This document shows, piece after piece, positions 42,262 to 53,406 of a DNA stretch of 64,000 nt (the stretch's first letter is position 1; each line of letters opens with the position of its first letter). Source of the DNA: Pseudomonas tructae (GTDB lineage Bacteria > Pseudomonadota > Gammaproteobacteria > Pseudomonadales > Pseudomonadaceae); the NCBI RefSeq assembly GCF_004214895.1, contig NZ_CP035952.1:1746501-1810500 (forward strand). The letters run 5' to 3'. A program made the translations under genes and the position numbers. Under the pieces are notes generated by a model that was not told the origin of the DNA, did no database searches, and was given only the letters and a program-made list of their open reading frames with translations.

Positions 42262-42783
42262 ATGTTCAGAAGTTACCTGCGCTTGCTGTTGTTTACCTGC
42301 GGTCTGCTGGTTGGCCTGCAGGTCCCGGGCTATATCGTTGACTACAGCCAGCGGGTCGAGGCGCACCTGCTGGAATCACGCGAGGGCCTCAAGGGCTTTG
42401 AGGACACTGCCAGGCGATTTTTCAACGGCGACCTGCAGGCCTTGTTGCGGCATTACCGCAGCAGCGACGATCCGGTGTTCACCAGTGATGCCAACAGCAT
42501 CGAAAGCCTGATGATCCGCAACCGCCAGTTCGAGCAGGAATGGCAGATTGTGCAAGGGCCGTGGCTGGCGAAAACCTGGCATGTGCTGGTCAGCGCCAAC
42601 CCGCAATTGCGCGAAGAAACCCTCAACGGCTACCGCTACCAGATCCTCCTCAACCCCGAGGCCCTGGCCTGGGGCCTGAGCTGCGCGCTGCTGCTGGCGC
42701 TGCTGGTCGAGAGCCTGCTACTGTTGCTCGGCTGGGTGGCCCTGGGCGGGCGCCGCAAGGCCGTGCAGGAGAGCTGGCGCTAG
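42262..42783 (+). CDS. DUF2937-type membrane protein
   Basis: A 173-residue protein with an N-terminal membrane segment (RLLLFTCGLLVGLQVPGYIV), a periplasmic helical region, and a C-terminal membrane segment (GLSCALLLALLVESLLLLLG). The spacing resembles DUF2937 proteins. Function unknown. Its end overlaps the convergent LysR gene by 4 bp. Confidence 0.8.
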   Translation: MFRSYLRLLLFTCGLLVGLQVPGYIVDYSQRVEAHLLESREGLKGFEDTARRFFNGDLQALLRHYRSSDDPVFTSDANSIESLMIRNRQFEQEWQIVQGPWLAKTWHVLVSANPQLREETLNGYRYQILLNPEALAWGLSCALLLALLVESLLLLLGWVALGGRRKAVQESWR

Positions 42784-43691
42784 ACCAGCACGATGCGCTG
42801 CGGCCCGGCATCGCGGGCGTAGCGCTGCAAAACATTGCGGCACAGCTGTACCACTTCCTCGACCAGCTCGACGCCGGTCTGCCAGGCCACCACCAGTTCC
42901 AGGCTCGGTGGTTGCCGGGCCAGCGGCAGCAGTACCAGTTCGCCACGGGCCAGCTCTTCGCTGACCAGCGCTGGCGGCAGGGCACCGATACCAAAACCGT
43001 CGCGCAGCAAGCGGGTAATCGCAGCCACCGAGTTCACGCAGTTCAGCCGGGGTGCGCCGACGCCTTCGGCCTGCAACAGACTGAGCACTTCCTGGTGCGG
43101 CCGCGAGTTCTTCGAGAAGGTGATGATGCGTTCGCGGGCGAGGTCCGCCAGCGAGGCGTAGTCGCGGTTGTAGATCGATTGGCTGGCAACGATCCAGCCC
43201 ATGGGGTAGCGCGCCAGGTCCAGGCTGCGGATGCTTTCCTGTCGCAGCAGGTCGGTTTGCAGAATCACATCGAGAAAGCCTTTTTGCAGCTGTTCACGCA
43301 AGTTCAGTGCAGTATCGGCGACCAATTCGATTTCCACCTGGGGGTAGCGCTCCATCAGCTCCGACACCAGCGGGCTCATCCAGGTATGGATCACCGTGTC
43401 CATCACGCCAATGCGAATCCGCCCGGCCTTGGCCCGGTCGCTGTCCAGCGACTGCTTGAGGGCCTTGGCGGTGTCGAGCATCTGTTCGGCGTATTCGAGC
43501 ACCTTGCAGCCTTCGGGGGTCAGGCTCACACCGCGGGAGTCGCGCAGCAGCAACCTGACCCCAAGGTCCGCCTCAAGCGCAGCAATGCGGCTGGAGATCG
43601 AGGCCTGGGTGGTGAAGAGCTTTTCGGCGGTCAGGCGAAAGCTCTTGAGCCGGGCCACCCAGACGAAGGTTTCGAGGAATTTGAGGTTCAT
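42780..43691 (-). CDS. LysR-family regulator, probable control of the pxp module
   Basis: A 303-residue regulator. The N-terminal winged helix-turn-helix is KFLETFVWVARLKSFRLTAE with FTTQASISSRIAALEADLG, and the effector domain follows from about residue 90. It is transcribed divergently from the MFS–pxpABC genes across a 142-bp gap, the typical place for a LysR regulator of that operon. The inducer would then be 5-oxoproline or a related compound, by inference. Confidence 0.92.
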   Translation of the reverse strand: MNLKFLETFVWVARLKSFRLTAEKLFTTQASISSRIAALEADLGVRLLLRDSRGVSLTPEGCKVLEYAEQMLDTAKALKQSLDSDRAKAGRIRIGVMDTVIHTWMSPLVSELMERYPQVEIELVADTALNLREQLQKGFLDVILQTDLLRQESIRSLDLARYPMGWIVASQSIYNRDYASLADLARERIITFSKNSRPHQEVLSLLQAEGVGAPRLNCVNSVAAITRLLRDGFGIGALPPALVSEELARGELVLLPLARQPPSLELVVAWQTGVELVEEVVQLCRNVLQRYARDAGPQRIVLV

Positions 43692-43833
43692 GGCGCGCTC
43701 GCTGATCAAGTTTTTCTTATGCCAGACAGCTGGTTTTTCTCGTTGGACGACAACCTGCGCCCGTCGAAAAATGATCCTCAGGCCGCGACACATGCTGTCG
43801 TCGTTAAAACAATACCAACAAGCTGAGGCAACC

Positions 43834-45120
43834 ATGAACCCATCGGGCGTGCAGCAACAGGTCAAATCCAGGTCTGTGGCGGGACCTTTCGACTGGTACC
43901 GTAACATCAACAAGCAGGAACGCCGGACCTTCTGGAGCTGCAAGATCGGTTATGGCCTGGATGGCATGGACACCCAGATGCTCAGCTTCGTCATCCCCAC
44001 CCTGATCGCCCTGTGGGGCATCACCACCGCCGAGGCCGGGCTGATTCACACCAGCACCCTGATCGCCTCGGCCCTCGGTGGCTGGATCGCCGGCATTCTC
44101 TCCGACCGCATCGGCCGCGTGCGCACCCTGCAACTGACGGTGCTGTGGTTTGCATTTTTCACCTTCCTCTGCGGCTTTGCCCAGAGCTACGAGCAGCTGT
44201 TGATTGCCCGCACCCTGATGGGCTTTGGCTTTGGCGGTGAATGGACCGCTGGCGCGGTGCTGATCGGTGAGGTGATCCGTGCCCAGGACCGTGGCAAGGC
44301 GGTGGGCATGGTGCAGTCCGGCTGGGCCATCGGCTGGGGCCTGACGGCAATCCTGTATGCCGTGCTGTTCTCGCTGCTGCCGCCCGAAGATGCCTGGCGT
44401 GCGCTGTTCCTGTTGGGCATCGTGCCGGCGGTGTTCGTGATTTTCGTTCGTCGCCTGGTCAAGGACCCGGAGATCTACCGGCAGGCCAAGGCTGCCGAGA
44501 AAACCGAAGCACCTTCGCACTTCTATGAAATCTTCGCCCCGGGCATGCTCTTCACCACGATTCGTGCCTCACTGCTGACCACCGGTGCCCTGGGCGGTTA
44601 CTACGCCATCACCTCGTGGCTGCCGACCTTCCTCAAGAACGAGCGCGGCCTGAGTGTGCTGGGCACTGGTGGCTACCTGGCGATGGTGATCTTCGGCTCC
44701 TACATCGGCTATGTGATCAGTGCCTACCTGACTGACCTGCTGGGGCGGAAAAAGAACTTCATCCTGTTCGCCGTCGGTTCTTTCATCATCGTCCTGCTCT
44801 ACACCCAGATGTCGGTCAGTGACGGGGTGATGCTGTGGCTGGGTTTCCCCTTGGGTTTTTTCGCCTCGGGAATCTTCAGCGGCATGGGCGCGTTTCTCAC
44901 CGAGCTGTTTCCCACCCGTATCCGCGGCTCGGGCCAGGGCTTTTGCTACAACATCGGCCGCGCCCTGGCGGCGTTCTTCCCGCTGCTGATCGGCCTGCTC
45001 AGCCAGAAGATCTCCCTGGGCCTGGGCATCGGTGCATTTGCCGCGGTGTCCTATGGGGTGGTAATCCTGGCAGCCTTGAGCCTGCCGGAAACCCGCGGCA
45101 AACAACTTGACGCCCATTGA
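43834..45120 (+). CDS. MFS transporter (sugar/aromatic-acid porter type), likely 5-oxoproline uptake
   Basis: A 428-residue, 12-segment transporter. The signature [20 protein letters not shown] is the loop 2-3 motif, [18 protein letters not shown] is segment 4-5, and the [14 protein letters not shown] motif marks the metabolite-H+/aromatic acid symporter branch. It starts 26 bp upstream of pxpA, so import of 5-oxoproline or a precursor is a reasonable inference. The frame runs upstream to 43396 but that part is antisense to the LysR gene. Confidence 0.87.
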   Translation: MNPSGVQQQVKSRSVAGPFDWYRNINKQERRTFWSCKIGYGLDGMDTQMLSFVIPTLIALWGITTAEAGLIHTSTLIASALGGWIAGILSDRIGRVRTLQLTVLWFAFFTFLCGFAQSYEQLLIARTLMGFGFGGEWTAGAVLIGEVIRAQDRGKAVGMVQSGWAIGWGLTAILYAVLFSLLPPEDAWRALFLLGIVPAVFVIFVRRLVKDPEIYRQAKAAEKTEAPSHFYEIFAPGMLFTTIRASLLTTGALGGYYAITSWLPTFLKNERGLSVLGTGGYLAMVIFGSYIGYVISAYLTDLLGRKKNFILFAVGSFIIVLLYTQMSVSDGVMLWLGFPLGFFASGIFSGMGAFLTELFPTRIRGSGQGFCYNIGRALAAFFPLLIGLLSQKISLGLGIGAFAAVSYGVVILAALSLPETRGKQLDAH

Positions 45121-45145
45121 AGCCGAGCCTGAAGGAGTATCACGC

Positions 45146-45898
45146 GTGAGCCGCCTGCTATTGAATTGCGATATGGGTGAAAGTTTCGGCAGCTGGACCA
45201 TGGGGCTGGACGCCCAGGTCATGCCCTATGTTGACTGCGCCAACATCGCCTGCGGCTTTCACGCCGGCGACCCTGGGATCATGCGCAAGACCGTGGCCCT
45301 GGCCGTGGCCAGCCAGGTGCGCATCGGCGCTCACCCGGCCTACCCGGACCTGGCCGGTTTCGGCCGCCGCTCCATGGCCTGCAGCGTCGAAGAGATTCGC
45401 GACCTGCTGCACTACCAGATCGGCGCCCTGGACGGCATTTGCCGTACCCAGGGCACGCAGGTGGCCTACGTCAAACCCCATGGCGCGTTGTACAACGACA
45501 TGATGGCCGACCCGCTCAAGCTGCGCGCCGTACTCCAAGCGCTGGCCGCTTACGACCGACAGTTGCCGTTGATGCTGATGGCCACCGCCGACAACAGTGC
45601 GGCCCAGGCGTTGGGCGATGAATACGGCGTGACCTTGTGGTTCGAGGCCTTCGCCGACCGCGCCTATGACGCCGCCGGCCACCTGGTGTCGCGGCGGCTG
45701 CCGGGGGCGGTGCACCATGATCGGGCAGTGATCGTCGAGCAGGCCTTGCGCCTGGCCCGGGGCGAGCCGTTGACCGCCAGCGATGGCAGCGCCTTGCGCT
45801 TGCAGGCCCAGACCCTGTGCGTGCATGGCGACAATGACAGCTCGATCGCCGCCGTGCGGCAGATCCGCCAGGCCCTTGATGCCCAGGTGGTGCCATGA
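45146..45898 (+). CDS. pxpA: 5-oxoprolinase subunit A (LamB/YcsF)
   Basis: A 250-residue LamB/YcsF protein, the subunit that with PxpB/C opens 5-oxoproline to glutamate using [19 protein letters not shown] and [11 protein letters not shown] are diagnostic, and [11 protein letters not shown] follows. The start is the GTG at 45146 with AAGGAG at 45132. It overlaps pxpB by 4 bp. Confidence 0.95.
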   Translation: MSRLLLNCDMGESFGSWTMGLDAQVMPYVDCANIACGFHAGDPGIMRKTVALAVASQVRIGAHPAYPDLAGFGRRSMACSVEEIRDLLHYQIGALDGICRTQGTQVAYVKPHGALYNDMMADPLKLRAVLQALAAYDRQLPLMLMATADNSAAQALGDEYGVTLWFEAFADRAYDAAGHLVSRRLPGAVHHDRAVIVEQALRLARGEPLTASDGSALRLQAQTLCVHGDNDSSIAAVRQIRQALDAQVVP

Positions 45899-46599
45899 AC
45901 TATCGGATTGAGGTGGTGGCCATCGATTGCCTGATGGTGCGCCTGTTCGATGCCATCGACGAAAGCAACATGCCGTGGATGCTCGCCGCCAGCCAGCGCC
46001 TGCGCAGCGCTTTTGCCGAGCAACTGATCGACCTGGTGCCGTCCTATACCACGCTGATGGTGCACTTCGACCTGCTCCAGGTGTCACCCGCGCAGGCACA
46101 GGCGCGCATCCGTGCAGCCCTCAGTGACCTGCAGGCGGACACCGGCAGCACGGGGCGCCTGCATGAGATCCCGGTGTGGTATGACCTGAGTGTCGGCCCG
46201 GAACTCAAGCTGCTGGCCGAACGTTGCCAGAGCTCGGTGGCGGACATCGTGCGTCGTCACAGTGAGCGTGAGTATCAGGTCTTCGCCCTGGGCTTTGCCC
46301 CGGGCTTCGCCTTCATGGGCCTGGTTGAGGAGGCATTGGCCGCACCGCGCCTGGCCACCCCGCGCAAACGCGTGGCGGCGGGCAGCGTGGGCATTGCCGA
46401 GCGCCAGACCGCGGCCTATCCCGCGGTTTCCCCCGGCGGCTGGAACCTGATCGGGCGCACCCCGAGCAAACTCTTTGACCGTCAACGCGAAGGCTACAGC
46501 CTGCTGCAGCCGGGTGACCGGGTGCGCTTCGTGGCAGTTGAGCGCGCGACCTTCATCAACCTGGGCGGCGACGATACGCCGCTGGAGGCACAGGCATGA
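45895..46599 (+). CDS. pxpB: 5-oxoprolinase subunit B
   Basis: A 234-residue KipI/Ahs1-type protein. The C-terminal half carries [20 protein letters not shown], and [20 protein letters not shown] is the conserved family block. It partners PxpC in the ATP-dependent phosphorylating half of the reaction. The ATG overlaps the pxpA stop and its end overlaps pxpC (ATGA). Confidence 0.95.
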   Translation: MNYRIEVVAIDCLMVRLFDAIDESNMPWMLAASQRLRSAFAEQLIDLVPSYTTLMVHFDLLQVSPAQAQARIRAALSDLQADTGSTGRLHEIPVWYDLSVGPELKLLAERCQSSVADIVRRHSEREYQVFALGFAPGFAFMGLVEEALAAPRLATPRKRVAAGSVGIAERQTAAYPAVSPGGWNLIGRTPSKLFDRQREGYSLLQPGDRVRFVAVERATFINLGGDDTPLEAQA

Positions 46600-47516
46600 G
46601 CCAGTTGTCGATCGAGGCCAGCACGCCCCTGTGTCTGTTGCAGGATACCGGGCGCTTTGGCGTGCGCCACCTGGGCGTAACCCAGGGCGGGGCACTGGAC
46701 TGGGTGTCGATGCGTTGGGCCAACTGGCTGCTGGGCAACCGGCCTGAGGCGGCGGTGGTTGAGGTCACCCTCGGTGGTTTCAGCCTGATTGCCGAGCAGG
46801 ATTGCTGCCTGGCCCTGGCCGGCGCCGACCTGGACGCACGGCTCGACGGCCAGCCGCTCAAGCCTTGGCGCAGTTTCAGCATGCGCAGGGGCCAGCGCCT
46901 GCGCCTCAACCAGCCGCTACACGGCGCCAGGGCGTATATCGCAGCGCCCGGTGGCTTCAAGGCGCCGTTGCTGCTGGGCAGCTGTGCCAGCGTGGTGCGC
47001 GAAGAACTGGGCGGCCTGGATGGCCTGGGCTCGCCGCTGACCAAAGGGCAACAGCTGGAATATGACGGTGTGGCCCCGGCGCACAGGGAAGTACCGGAGG
47101 GGTTCTGGCCGGACTTCACCGACCGAGCGCCGCTTGACCTGTTGCTGGGCGCGCAGATCGGTGATTTCAGCGGCTTGAGCCTGTTCGAAGCGTTCAACCG
47201 CGACTGGACCCTCGACAGCCGGGCTGATCGCATGGGCATTCGCCTGCTGGGGCCGGTGTTGCAGTACCAGGGGCCGGCGATGATCTCGGAGGGGATTCCC
47301 TTGGGCGCGGTGCAGGTGCCGCCCGATGGTCAGCCGATCGTCCTGCTCAATGATCGCCAGACCATTGGCGGTTACCCACGCCTGGGGGCGTTGACGCCGC
47401 TGGCGCTGGCGCGGCTGGCGCAGATGCTGCCGGGGACGGTGGTGCGCTTTAGGCCGGTGGTGCAGGAGATGGCGTGGCTTGAGCAGCGGACATTCATTCA
47501 GCGGTTTGTTCAATGA
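46596..47516 (+). CDS. pxpC: 5-oxoprolinase subunit C
   Basis: A 306-residue KipA/Ahs2-type biotin-dependent carboxyltransferase-like domain. LLQDTGRFGVRHLGVTQGGA opens the domain, and SRADRMGIRLLGPVLQY plus SEGIPLGAVQVPPDGQPIVL are characteristic. It completes the pxpABC set in the standard order. A REP pair begins at the stop codon. Confidence 0.95.
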   Translation: MSQLSIEASTPLCLLQDTGRFGVRHLGVTQGGALDWVSMRWANWLLGNRPEAAVVEVTLGGFSLIAEQDCCLALAGADLDARLDGQPLKPWRSFSMRRGQRLRLNQPLHGARAYIAAPGGFKAPLLLGSCASVVREELGGLDGLGSPLTKGQQLEYDGVAPAHREVPEGFWPDFTDRAPLDLLLGAQIGDFSGLSLFEAFNRDWTLDSRADRMGIRLLGPVLQYQGPAMISEGIPLGAVQVPPDGQPIVLLNDRQTIGGYPRLGALTPLALARLAQMLPGTVVRFRPVVQEMAWLEQRTFIQRFVQ

Positions 47517-47564
47517 TCGCGGGGCAAGCCCGCTCCCACAGTGGGAGCGGGCTTGCCCCGCGAT
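47515..47564. repeat. REP inverted pair
   Basis: Opposed canonical units (ATCGCGGGGCAAGCCCGCTC and its complement) almost touching, between the convergent pxpC and VWA genes. The left unit overlaps the pxpC stop codon. Confidence 0.9.
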
Positions 47565-47567
47565 GCT

Positions 47568-48746
47568 TCACTTGGACAAAAACCGCATCCCTTCCTCTAG
47601 CCCACGCAAGGTCAACGGAAACATCCGCTCCTCGACCAGCTCGCGAACGATGTTGGTCGACGCCGTATAGCCCCAGGTTTCCTTCGGGTAGGGGTTGATC
47701 CAGATGAGCTTCTTGTACTTCTCCATGAAACGCTGCATCCACACGTAGCCGGCTTCTTCGTTCCAGTGCTCGACGCTGCCACCCGGTTGGGTGATCTCGT
47801 AGGGCGCCATGGCCGCGTCACCGACGAACACCACCTTGTAGTCGGCGCCGTACTTGTGCAGCAGGTCCAGGGTCGAGGTGCGCTCGGAAGTCCGGCGCAG
47901 GTTATTCTTCCACAGCGACTCGTAGACGAAGTTGTGGAAGTAGTAATACTCCAGATGCTTGAACTCGGTCTTGCAGGCCGAGAACAGTTCTTCGCAGATC
48001 TTCACGTGGGCATCCATCGAGCCACCGATGTCGAACAGCAGCAACAACTTGACGCTGTTGCGCCGTTCGGGGCGCATCTGGATATTGAGCAGGCCGGCGT
48101 CGCGGGCGGTATGGTCGATAGTGCCGTCGATGTCCAGCTCTTCGGCCGCCCCCTGACGGGCGAACTTGCGCAATCGGCGCAGGGCCAGCTTGATATTGCG
48201 CGTGCCCAGCTCGACCTGATCGTCGAGGTTCTTGTACTCGCGTTGATCCCAGACCTTGACCGCCTTGCCCTGGCGCTTGCCGGCATCGCCGACGCGAATG
48301 CCCTCGGGGTTGAAACCGCCCGAGCCGAACGGGCTGGTGCCGCCGGTGCCGATCCATTTGTTGCCGCCGGCATGGCGTTCCTTTTGCTCTTCCAGGCGTT
48401 TCTTGAACTCTTCGATCAGCTTGTCCAGACCGCCCAGGGACTGGATCTGCGCGCGCTCCTCGTCGCTCAGCGAGCGCTCGAATTCCTTGCGCAGCCAGTC
48501 TTCGGGGATCAGCGCCTCCAGGTGCCGGTCGAGGTTCTCCAGGCCATTGAAGTAGGCCGAAAACGCCCGGTCGAACTTGTCGAAATGGCGCTCGTCCTTG
48601 ACCAGGATGGCCCGCGACAAATAGTAGAACTCGTCCATGTCGGCAAAGGTTACGCGTTGCTTGAGTGCGTTGAGCAAATCGAGCAGTTCGCGCACCGAAA
48701 CCGGCACCTTGGCCGCGCGCATTTCATTGAACAGATTGAGCAGCAT
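47568..48746 (-). CDS. VWA-domain protein (CoxE-like)
   Basis: A 392-residue protein with a C-terminal von Willebrand A domain. The MIDAS-like motif is LLLFDIGGSMDAH (DxGGS in place of DxSxS). The N-terminal half has a charged helical region (EEFKKRLEEQKERH). It is encoded 16 bp after a MoxR AAA+ ATPase, and such pairs act as chaperones that insert cofactors or assemble complexes. The client is unknown. Confidence 0.9.
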   Translation of the reverse strand: MLLNLFNEMRAAKVPVSVRELLDLLNALKQRVTFADMDEFYYLSRAILVKDERHFDKFDRAFSAYFNGLENLDRHLEALIPEDWLRKEFERSLSDEERAQIQSLGGLDKLIEEFKKRLEEQKERHAGGNKWIGTGGTSPFGSGGFNPEGIRVGDAGKRQGKAVKVWDQREYKNLDDQVELGTRNIKLALRRLRKFARQGAAEELDIDGTIDHTARDAGLLNIQMRPERRNSVKLLLLFDIGGSMDAHVKICEELFSACKTEFKHLEYYYFHNFVYESLWKNNLRRTSERTSTLDLLHKYGADYKVVFVGDAAMAPYEITQPGGSVEHWNEEAGYVWMQRFMEKYKKLIWINPYPKETWGYTASTNIVRELVEERMFPLTLRGLEEGMRFLSK

Positions 48747-48762
48747 GGCTATTGCTCCCGGC

Positions 48763-49608
48763 TCAGCGGTTACCGCGACGGCTCATGAAGGCCAGGCGTT
48801 CGAGCAACTGCACGTCCTGTTCGTTCTTGACCAGGGCCCCGGCCAGCGGCGGGATGGCCTTGGTCGGATCGCGTTCGCGCAGCACCGCCTCGCCAATGTT
48901 GTCGGCCATCAGCAGCTTGAGCCAGTCGACCAGCTCGGAGGTGGACGGTTTTTTCTTCAGGCCCGGGACCTTGCGCACGTCGAAGAACACGTCCAGCGCT
49001 TCGCTGACCAGGTCCTTCTTGATGTTAGGGTAATGCACATCGACGATCTGCTGCAGGGTGGTGCGGTCAGGGAAGGCGATGTAGTGGAAGAAGCAGCGGC
49101 GCAGGAAGGCGTCCGGCAGCTCTTTTTCGTTGTTCGAGGTAATGATGATGATCGGGCGCTGCTTGGCCTTGATCGTCTCATCGGTCTCGTAAACGTAGAA
49201 CTCCATCTTGTCCAGTTCCTGCAACAGGTCGTTGGGGAACTCGATGTCGGCCTTGTCGATTTCGTCGATCAGCAGAATGACCCGCTCTTCGGACTCGAAA
49301 GCCTCCCAGAGCTTGCCTTTCTTCAGGTAGTTGCGCACATCGTGGACCTTGTCGACGCCCAGTTGCGAGTCGCGCAGGCGGCTGACCGCGTCGTACTCGT
49401 AGAGGCCCTGGTGCGCCTTGGTGGTCGACTTGATGTGCCAGGTGATCAGCTTGGCGTCAAAGGATTCGGCCAGCTGTTCGGCGAGCATGGTCTTGCCGGT
49501 GCCTGGCTCGCCCTTGACCAGCAGCGGCCGCTCCAGGGTGATCGCCGCGTTGACCGCCAGTTTCAGGTCGTCTGTCGCGACATATGCGCTGGTGCCTTCG
49601 AACTTCAT
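48763..49608 (-). CDS. MoxR-family AAA+ ATPase
   Basis: A 281-residue ATPase: Walker A GEPGTGKTM, Walker B VILLIDEIDKAD, sensor IIITSNNEKELPDAFLRRCF. ATG at 49608 gives MKFEGTSAYVATDDLK; the frame extends further upstream without family similarity. It precedes the VWA gene in one operon. Confidence 0.93.
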   Translation of the reverse strand: MKFEGTSAYVATDDLKLAVNAAITLERPLLVKGEPGTGKTMLAEQLAESFDAKLITWHIKSTTKAHQGLYEYDAVSRLRDSQLGVDKVHDVRNYLKKGKLWEAFESEERVILLIDEIDKADIEFPNDLLQELDKMEFYVYETDETIKAKQRPIIIITSNNEKELPDAFLRRCFFHYIAFPDRTTLQQIVDVHYPNIKKDLVSEALDVFFDVRKVPGLKKKPSTSELVDWLKLLMADNIGEAVLRERDPTKAIPPLAGALVKNEQDVQLLERLAFMSRRGNR

Positions 49609-49748
49609 GAACCGATCCTCTAACGTAGCGCCGGGGATACGTGGTCCCCCTGGCGGAAAAATTCTCATGCACGACTATAACGCGGGCTCTGGGCGAGTGG
49701 GAACGCAGACGGTCCATTCAGTCTCTGAATGGGCCGTCACTTGGTGAC

Positions 49749-50822
49749 TCAGTCAGCCTTGGGCGGCGTTTGCTCATAACGGGCGTTGAAGGCCTGGACA
49801 AAGCCGTTGCGCAATATTTGCAAAAACGCCTCGAAGGCACTGATATCGCTTTTATGCACGCTGCCGCTGAGTTCCACGCGGGTGGCGAACTGGTTCTTGC
49901 CCTGGTTCTTCAGCACGGTTTCGCTGCCGCCGACCAGTGCTTCCCAGATCGAGCGGAAAAAGCCCTTGTCCTGGTTCTGAACGTCCTGCTGCCAGTTGAA
50001 CACATCGACATCACGCAGCAGCGGTTTGATGTAGCCGGTGAGCCTGCCGTTTTGCGCTTGCGCCTCGATCACCAGGTCGCCGTGGCCGGCATTGAAGTCG
50101 AACTTGCCATAGGCGCTGGCGAAGTCATTGAGCCGGCGCAGCTCGATAGCGGTGGCGCGCAGGCGGAACTTGAAGTCGTCGAAGTCGCTGAACGGGTCGA
50201 AGGTGGCGCTGCTTTCGACACTGGCATCGCCCAGCAGGCGGGCCTTGGCGTCGAAGGTGGCATCGCGGCGGCCCTTGCGGTCCTCGACGTTGGTCAGGTT
50301 GCGGATGCTGGCATCGAGTTGGGTGGCCTTGAGGTTGACCGGCGGCCTGGAGTTGAAGTTGCGAAAACTCAAGGTGCCGTCTTCGATGCGCACTTCGTTG
50401 AGGGTGATCGGCAGCAGTTTTTCCAGCTGCTGGCGCCAGTCGGTGCCCTGGCCGGTCTGTGAACTCTGCTTGCTGGCGCCGTCGACGAAGTTCAACTGTG
50501 GCTTGAGGAAGGTTACCTCGGCGACCACCGCCTGGTCGTGCCACAGCGAATGCCAGCTGACCGAGAGGTCGATCAATGGCGCTTCAAGCAGGGGCACCGG
50601 CACCTTGCCACTGGTCTTGACGATGTTCAGGCCGTTGATCTTATAGGCGCCGCGCCACAACGCCAGGTCGACATCGGTGACCTGCCCGCGGTAGTCGCCC
50701 ATGTCGGCCAGCTTGTCGTTGAGGTAGTTGCGCACCAGCAGCGGCAGGGTCAGGTGCAAGGCCAATAGTAACAATGTGATACCCAGCAGCCCCCACAAGG
50801 GCCAGCGATAGCGGCGTTTCAT
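49749..50822 (-). CDS. DUF748/AsmA-like inner-membrane-anchored protein
   Basis: A 357-residue protein with one N-terminal membrane anchor (WPLWGLLGITLLLLALHLTL) and a periplasmic beta-rich domain (DVDLALWRGAYKINGLNIVK, then FLKPQLNFVDG) like AsmA-clan DUF748 proteins, which are linked to lipid transport to the outer membrane. It is shorter than the large AsmA members. Alone on its strand. Confidence 0.85.
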   Translation of the reverse strand: MKRRYRWPLWGLLGITLLLLALHLTLPLLVRNYLNDKLADMGDYRGQVTDVDLALWRGAYKINGLNIVKTSGKVPVPLLEAPLIDLSVSWHSLWHDQAVVAEVTFLKPQLNFVDGASKQSSQTGQGTDWRQQLEKLLPITLNEVRIEDGTLSFRNFNSRPPVNLKATQLDASIRNLTNVEDRKGRRDATFDAKARLLGDASVESSATFDPFSDFDDFKFRLRATAIELRRLNDFASAYGKFDFNAGHGDLVIEAQAQNGRLTGYIKPLLRDVDVFNWQQDVQNQDKGFFRSIWEALVGGSETVLKNQGKNQFATRVELSGSVHKSDISAFEAFLQILRNGFVQAFNARYEQTPPKAD

Positions 50823-50952
50823 CGGCGGCGGTTCCCGGCAAGGTAGTGATCGGTTGACCCCTGTCAGCCTCAGGGGTTCGCCGGTTGTGGACGCACTGGC
50901 GATGCAGGCTTACCCTTGAAGTTTTCCGCCCGGTGTATAAAAGGACCCCGCC

Positions 50953-51927
<975 letters not shown>

Positions 51928-52089
51928 ACCGCAGCGGCGCTGATCCGGCGCAATGTTCGGCGCCGCTGTTTGTTGCAGAATCCTCAACACTGATTGCCCG
52001 CCGCGCAGGCTTGTACCGCGGCCGGATCGGTTTATCATGCTCGATTAATCTGGCAGCGATGGCCTGATCGAAATTCCAAGGAGTGTTGC

Positions 52090-53025
52090 ATGACCTTTTC
52101 CTTTGTCGCCAAGGCAGGTGTACTGCTGCTGTTTTTCGGCAGCACCTTGTATGTGCACCTGCGCGGCAAGGCGCGTTTGCCAATGTTGCGCCAGTTCGTC
52201 AACCATTCGGCGCTGTTCGCCCCTTATAACGCCCTGATGTACCTGTTTTCCGGCGTGCCGTCCAAGCCCTACCTGGACCGTAGCCGCTTCCCCGAACTCG
52301 ACGTGCTCAAGGACAACTGGGAAGTGATCCGCGAAGAGGCCATGCACCTGTTCGATGAGGGTTACATCCGCGCCGCCGAGAAAGACAACGACGCCGGCTT
52401 CGGTTCATTCTTCAAGAAGGGCTGGAAGCGTTTTTACCTGAAATGGTATGACAAGCCGCTGCCTTCGGCCGAAACGCTGTGCCCCAAGACTGTCGAGCTG
52501 GTCAACAGCATCCCCAACGTCAAGGGCGCGATGTTCGCCTTGCTGCCCGGTGGCAGCCACCTGAACCCGCACCGCGATCCGTTCGCCGGCTCCTTGCGTT
52601 ATCACCTGGGCCTGTCGACGCCCAACTCCGACGACTGCCGGATCTACGTCGATGGCCAGGTGTATGCGTGGCGCGACGGTGAAGACGTGATGTTCGACGA
52701 GACCTATGTGCACTGGGTCAAGAACGAAACCCAAACCACCCGGGTGATCCTCTTCTGCGACGTCGAGCGGCCGCTCAACAGCCCGCTGATGACCCGCATC
52801 AACCGCAAGGTCAGTGCCTTCCTCGGCCGCGCCACCGCGCCGCAGAACACCGACGACGAGCGGGTTGGCGGGATCAACCAGGCCTATGCCTGGAGCAAAC
52901 GTTTCAGCAACGTGATCAGCAGCCGGGTCAAGCAGTTCAAACGTGCCAACCCCAAGGCCTACCGGGTGTTGCGTCCGGTGCTGGCGGTGGTGGTTGCCTA
53001 TCTGTTGTATCGCTGGCTGTTTTGA
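52090..53025 (+). CDS. lpxO: Aspartyl/asparaginyl beta-hydroxylase family, lipid A hydroxylase-like
   Basis: A 311-residue Fe/2-oxoglutarate enzyme. Membrane segments lie at both ends (AGVLLLFFGSTLYVHL and VLAVVVAYLLYRWLF). The iron motif is HRD in SHLNPHRDPFAGSLRYHLGL with the distal His in DETYVHWVKNET. LpxO hydroxylates a secondary acyl chain of lipid A. Length and both anchors match LpxO. AAGGAGTGTTGC precedes the ATG. Confidence 0.88.
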   Translation: MTFSFVAKAGVLLLFFGSTLYVHLRGKARLPMLRQFVNHSALFAPYNALMYLFSGVPSKPYLDRSRFPELDVLKDNWEVIREEAMHLFDEGYIRAAEKDNDAGFGSFFKKGWKRFYLKWYDKPLPSAETLCPKTVELVNSIPNVKGAMFALLPGGSHLNPHRDPFAGSLRYHLGLSTPNSDDCRIYVDGQVYAWRDGEDVMFDETYVHWVKNETQTTRVILFCDVERPLNSPLMTRINRKVSAFLGRATAPQNTDDERVGGINQAYAWSKRFSNVISSRVKQFKRANPKAYRVLRPVLAVVVAYLLYRWLF

Positions 53026-53032
53026 GAAAGAC

Positions 53033-53089
53033 ATCGCGGGGCAAGCCCGCTCCTACACTGTACCTGTGGGAGCGGGCTTGCCCCGCGAT
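53033..53089. repeat. REP inverted pair
   Basis: Left and right canonical units (ATCGCGGGGCAAGCCCGCTC and its complement) with a short spacer, just after lpxO. Confidence 0.9.
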
Positions 53090-53138
53090 AAATTCACCAC
53101 TATAGTCAGCCACAGTTCACTTCACCGAAGACCTGCTC

Positions 53139-53300
53139 ATGCCAGCTTCCTGCCCATCCACCGTATTCGCCACCGCGCCTGACGCGGTTGTCGTTGTGCG
53201 CGGGAATCAGCAGCCGGCCATGATCAGTCACTACCCACCACCTGTCAGTAGCGTGGTCGTGTGCATCGTTGCACCGCCAGCGGTGGTCGTGCTGGGCTAA
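53139..53300 (+). CDS. Possible 53-residue ORF, doubtful
   Basis: ATG at 53139 opens MPASCPSTVFATAPDAVVVV and stops at TAA 53298. It is Val/Pro-rich with no family and only a weak ribosome site. It lies between the REP pair and the EamA gene, a 317-bp region otherwise without signals. Confidence 0.25.
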   Translation: MPASCPSTVFATAPDAVVVVRGNQQPAMISHYPPPVSSVVVCIVAPPAVVVLG

Positions 53301-53406
53301 GCAGCCAATCGCTGCGTCCCCCACACCTGCACCCTACTGAACACGGTTGGCTACCCCTCGCGCGTAGCACCGTTCGGCTTATCTGCCCGAATTACAGGTG
53401 GCATTC

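Noticed and set aside
43396..43833. N-terminal extension of the MFS frame at 43834
   Set aside because: The extension is antisense to the LysR gene and lacks MFS features; ATG 43834 gives the normal length.
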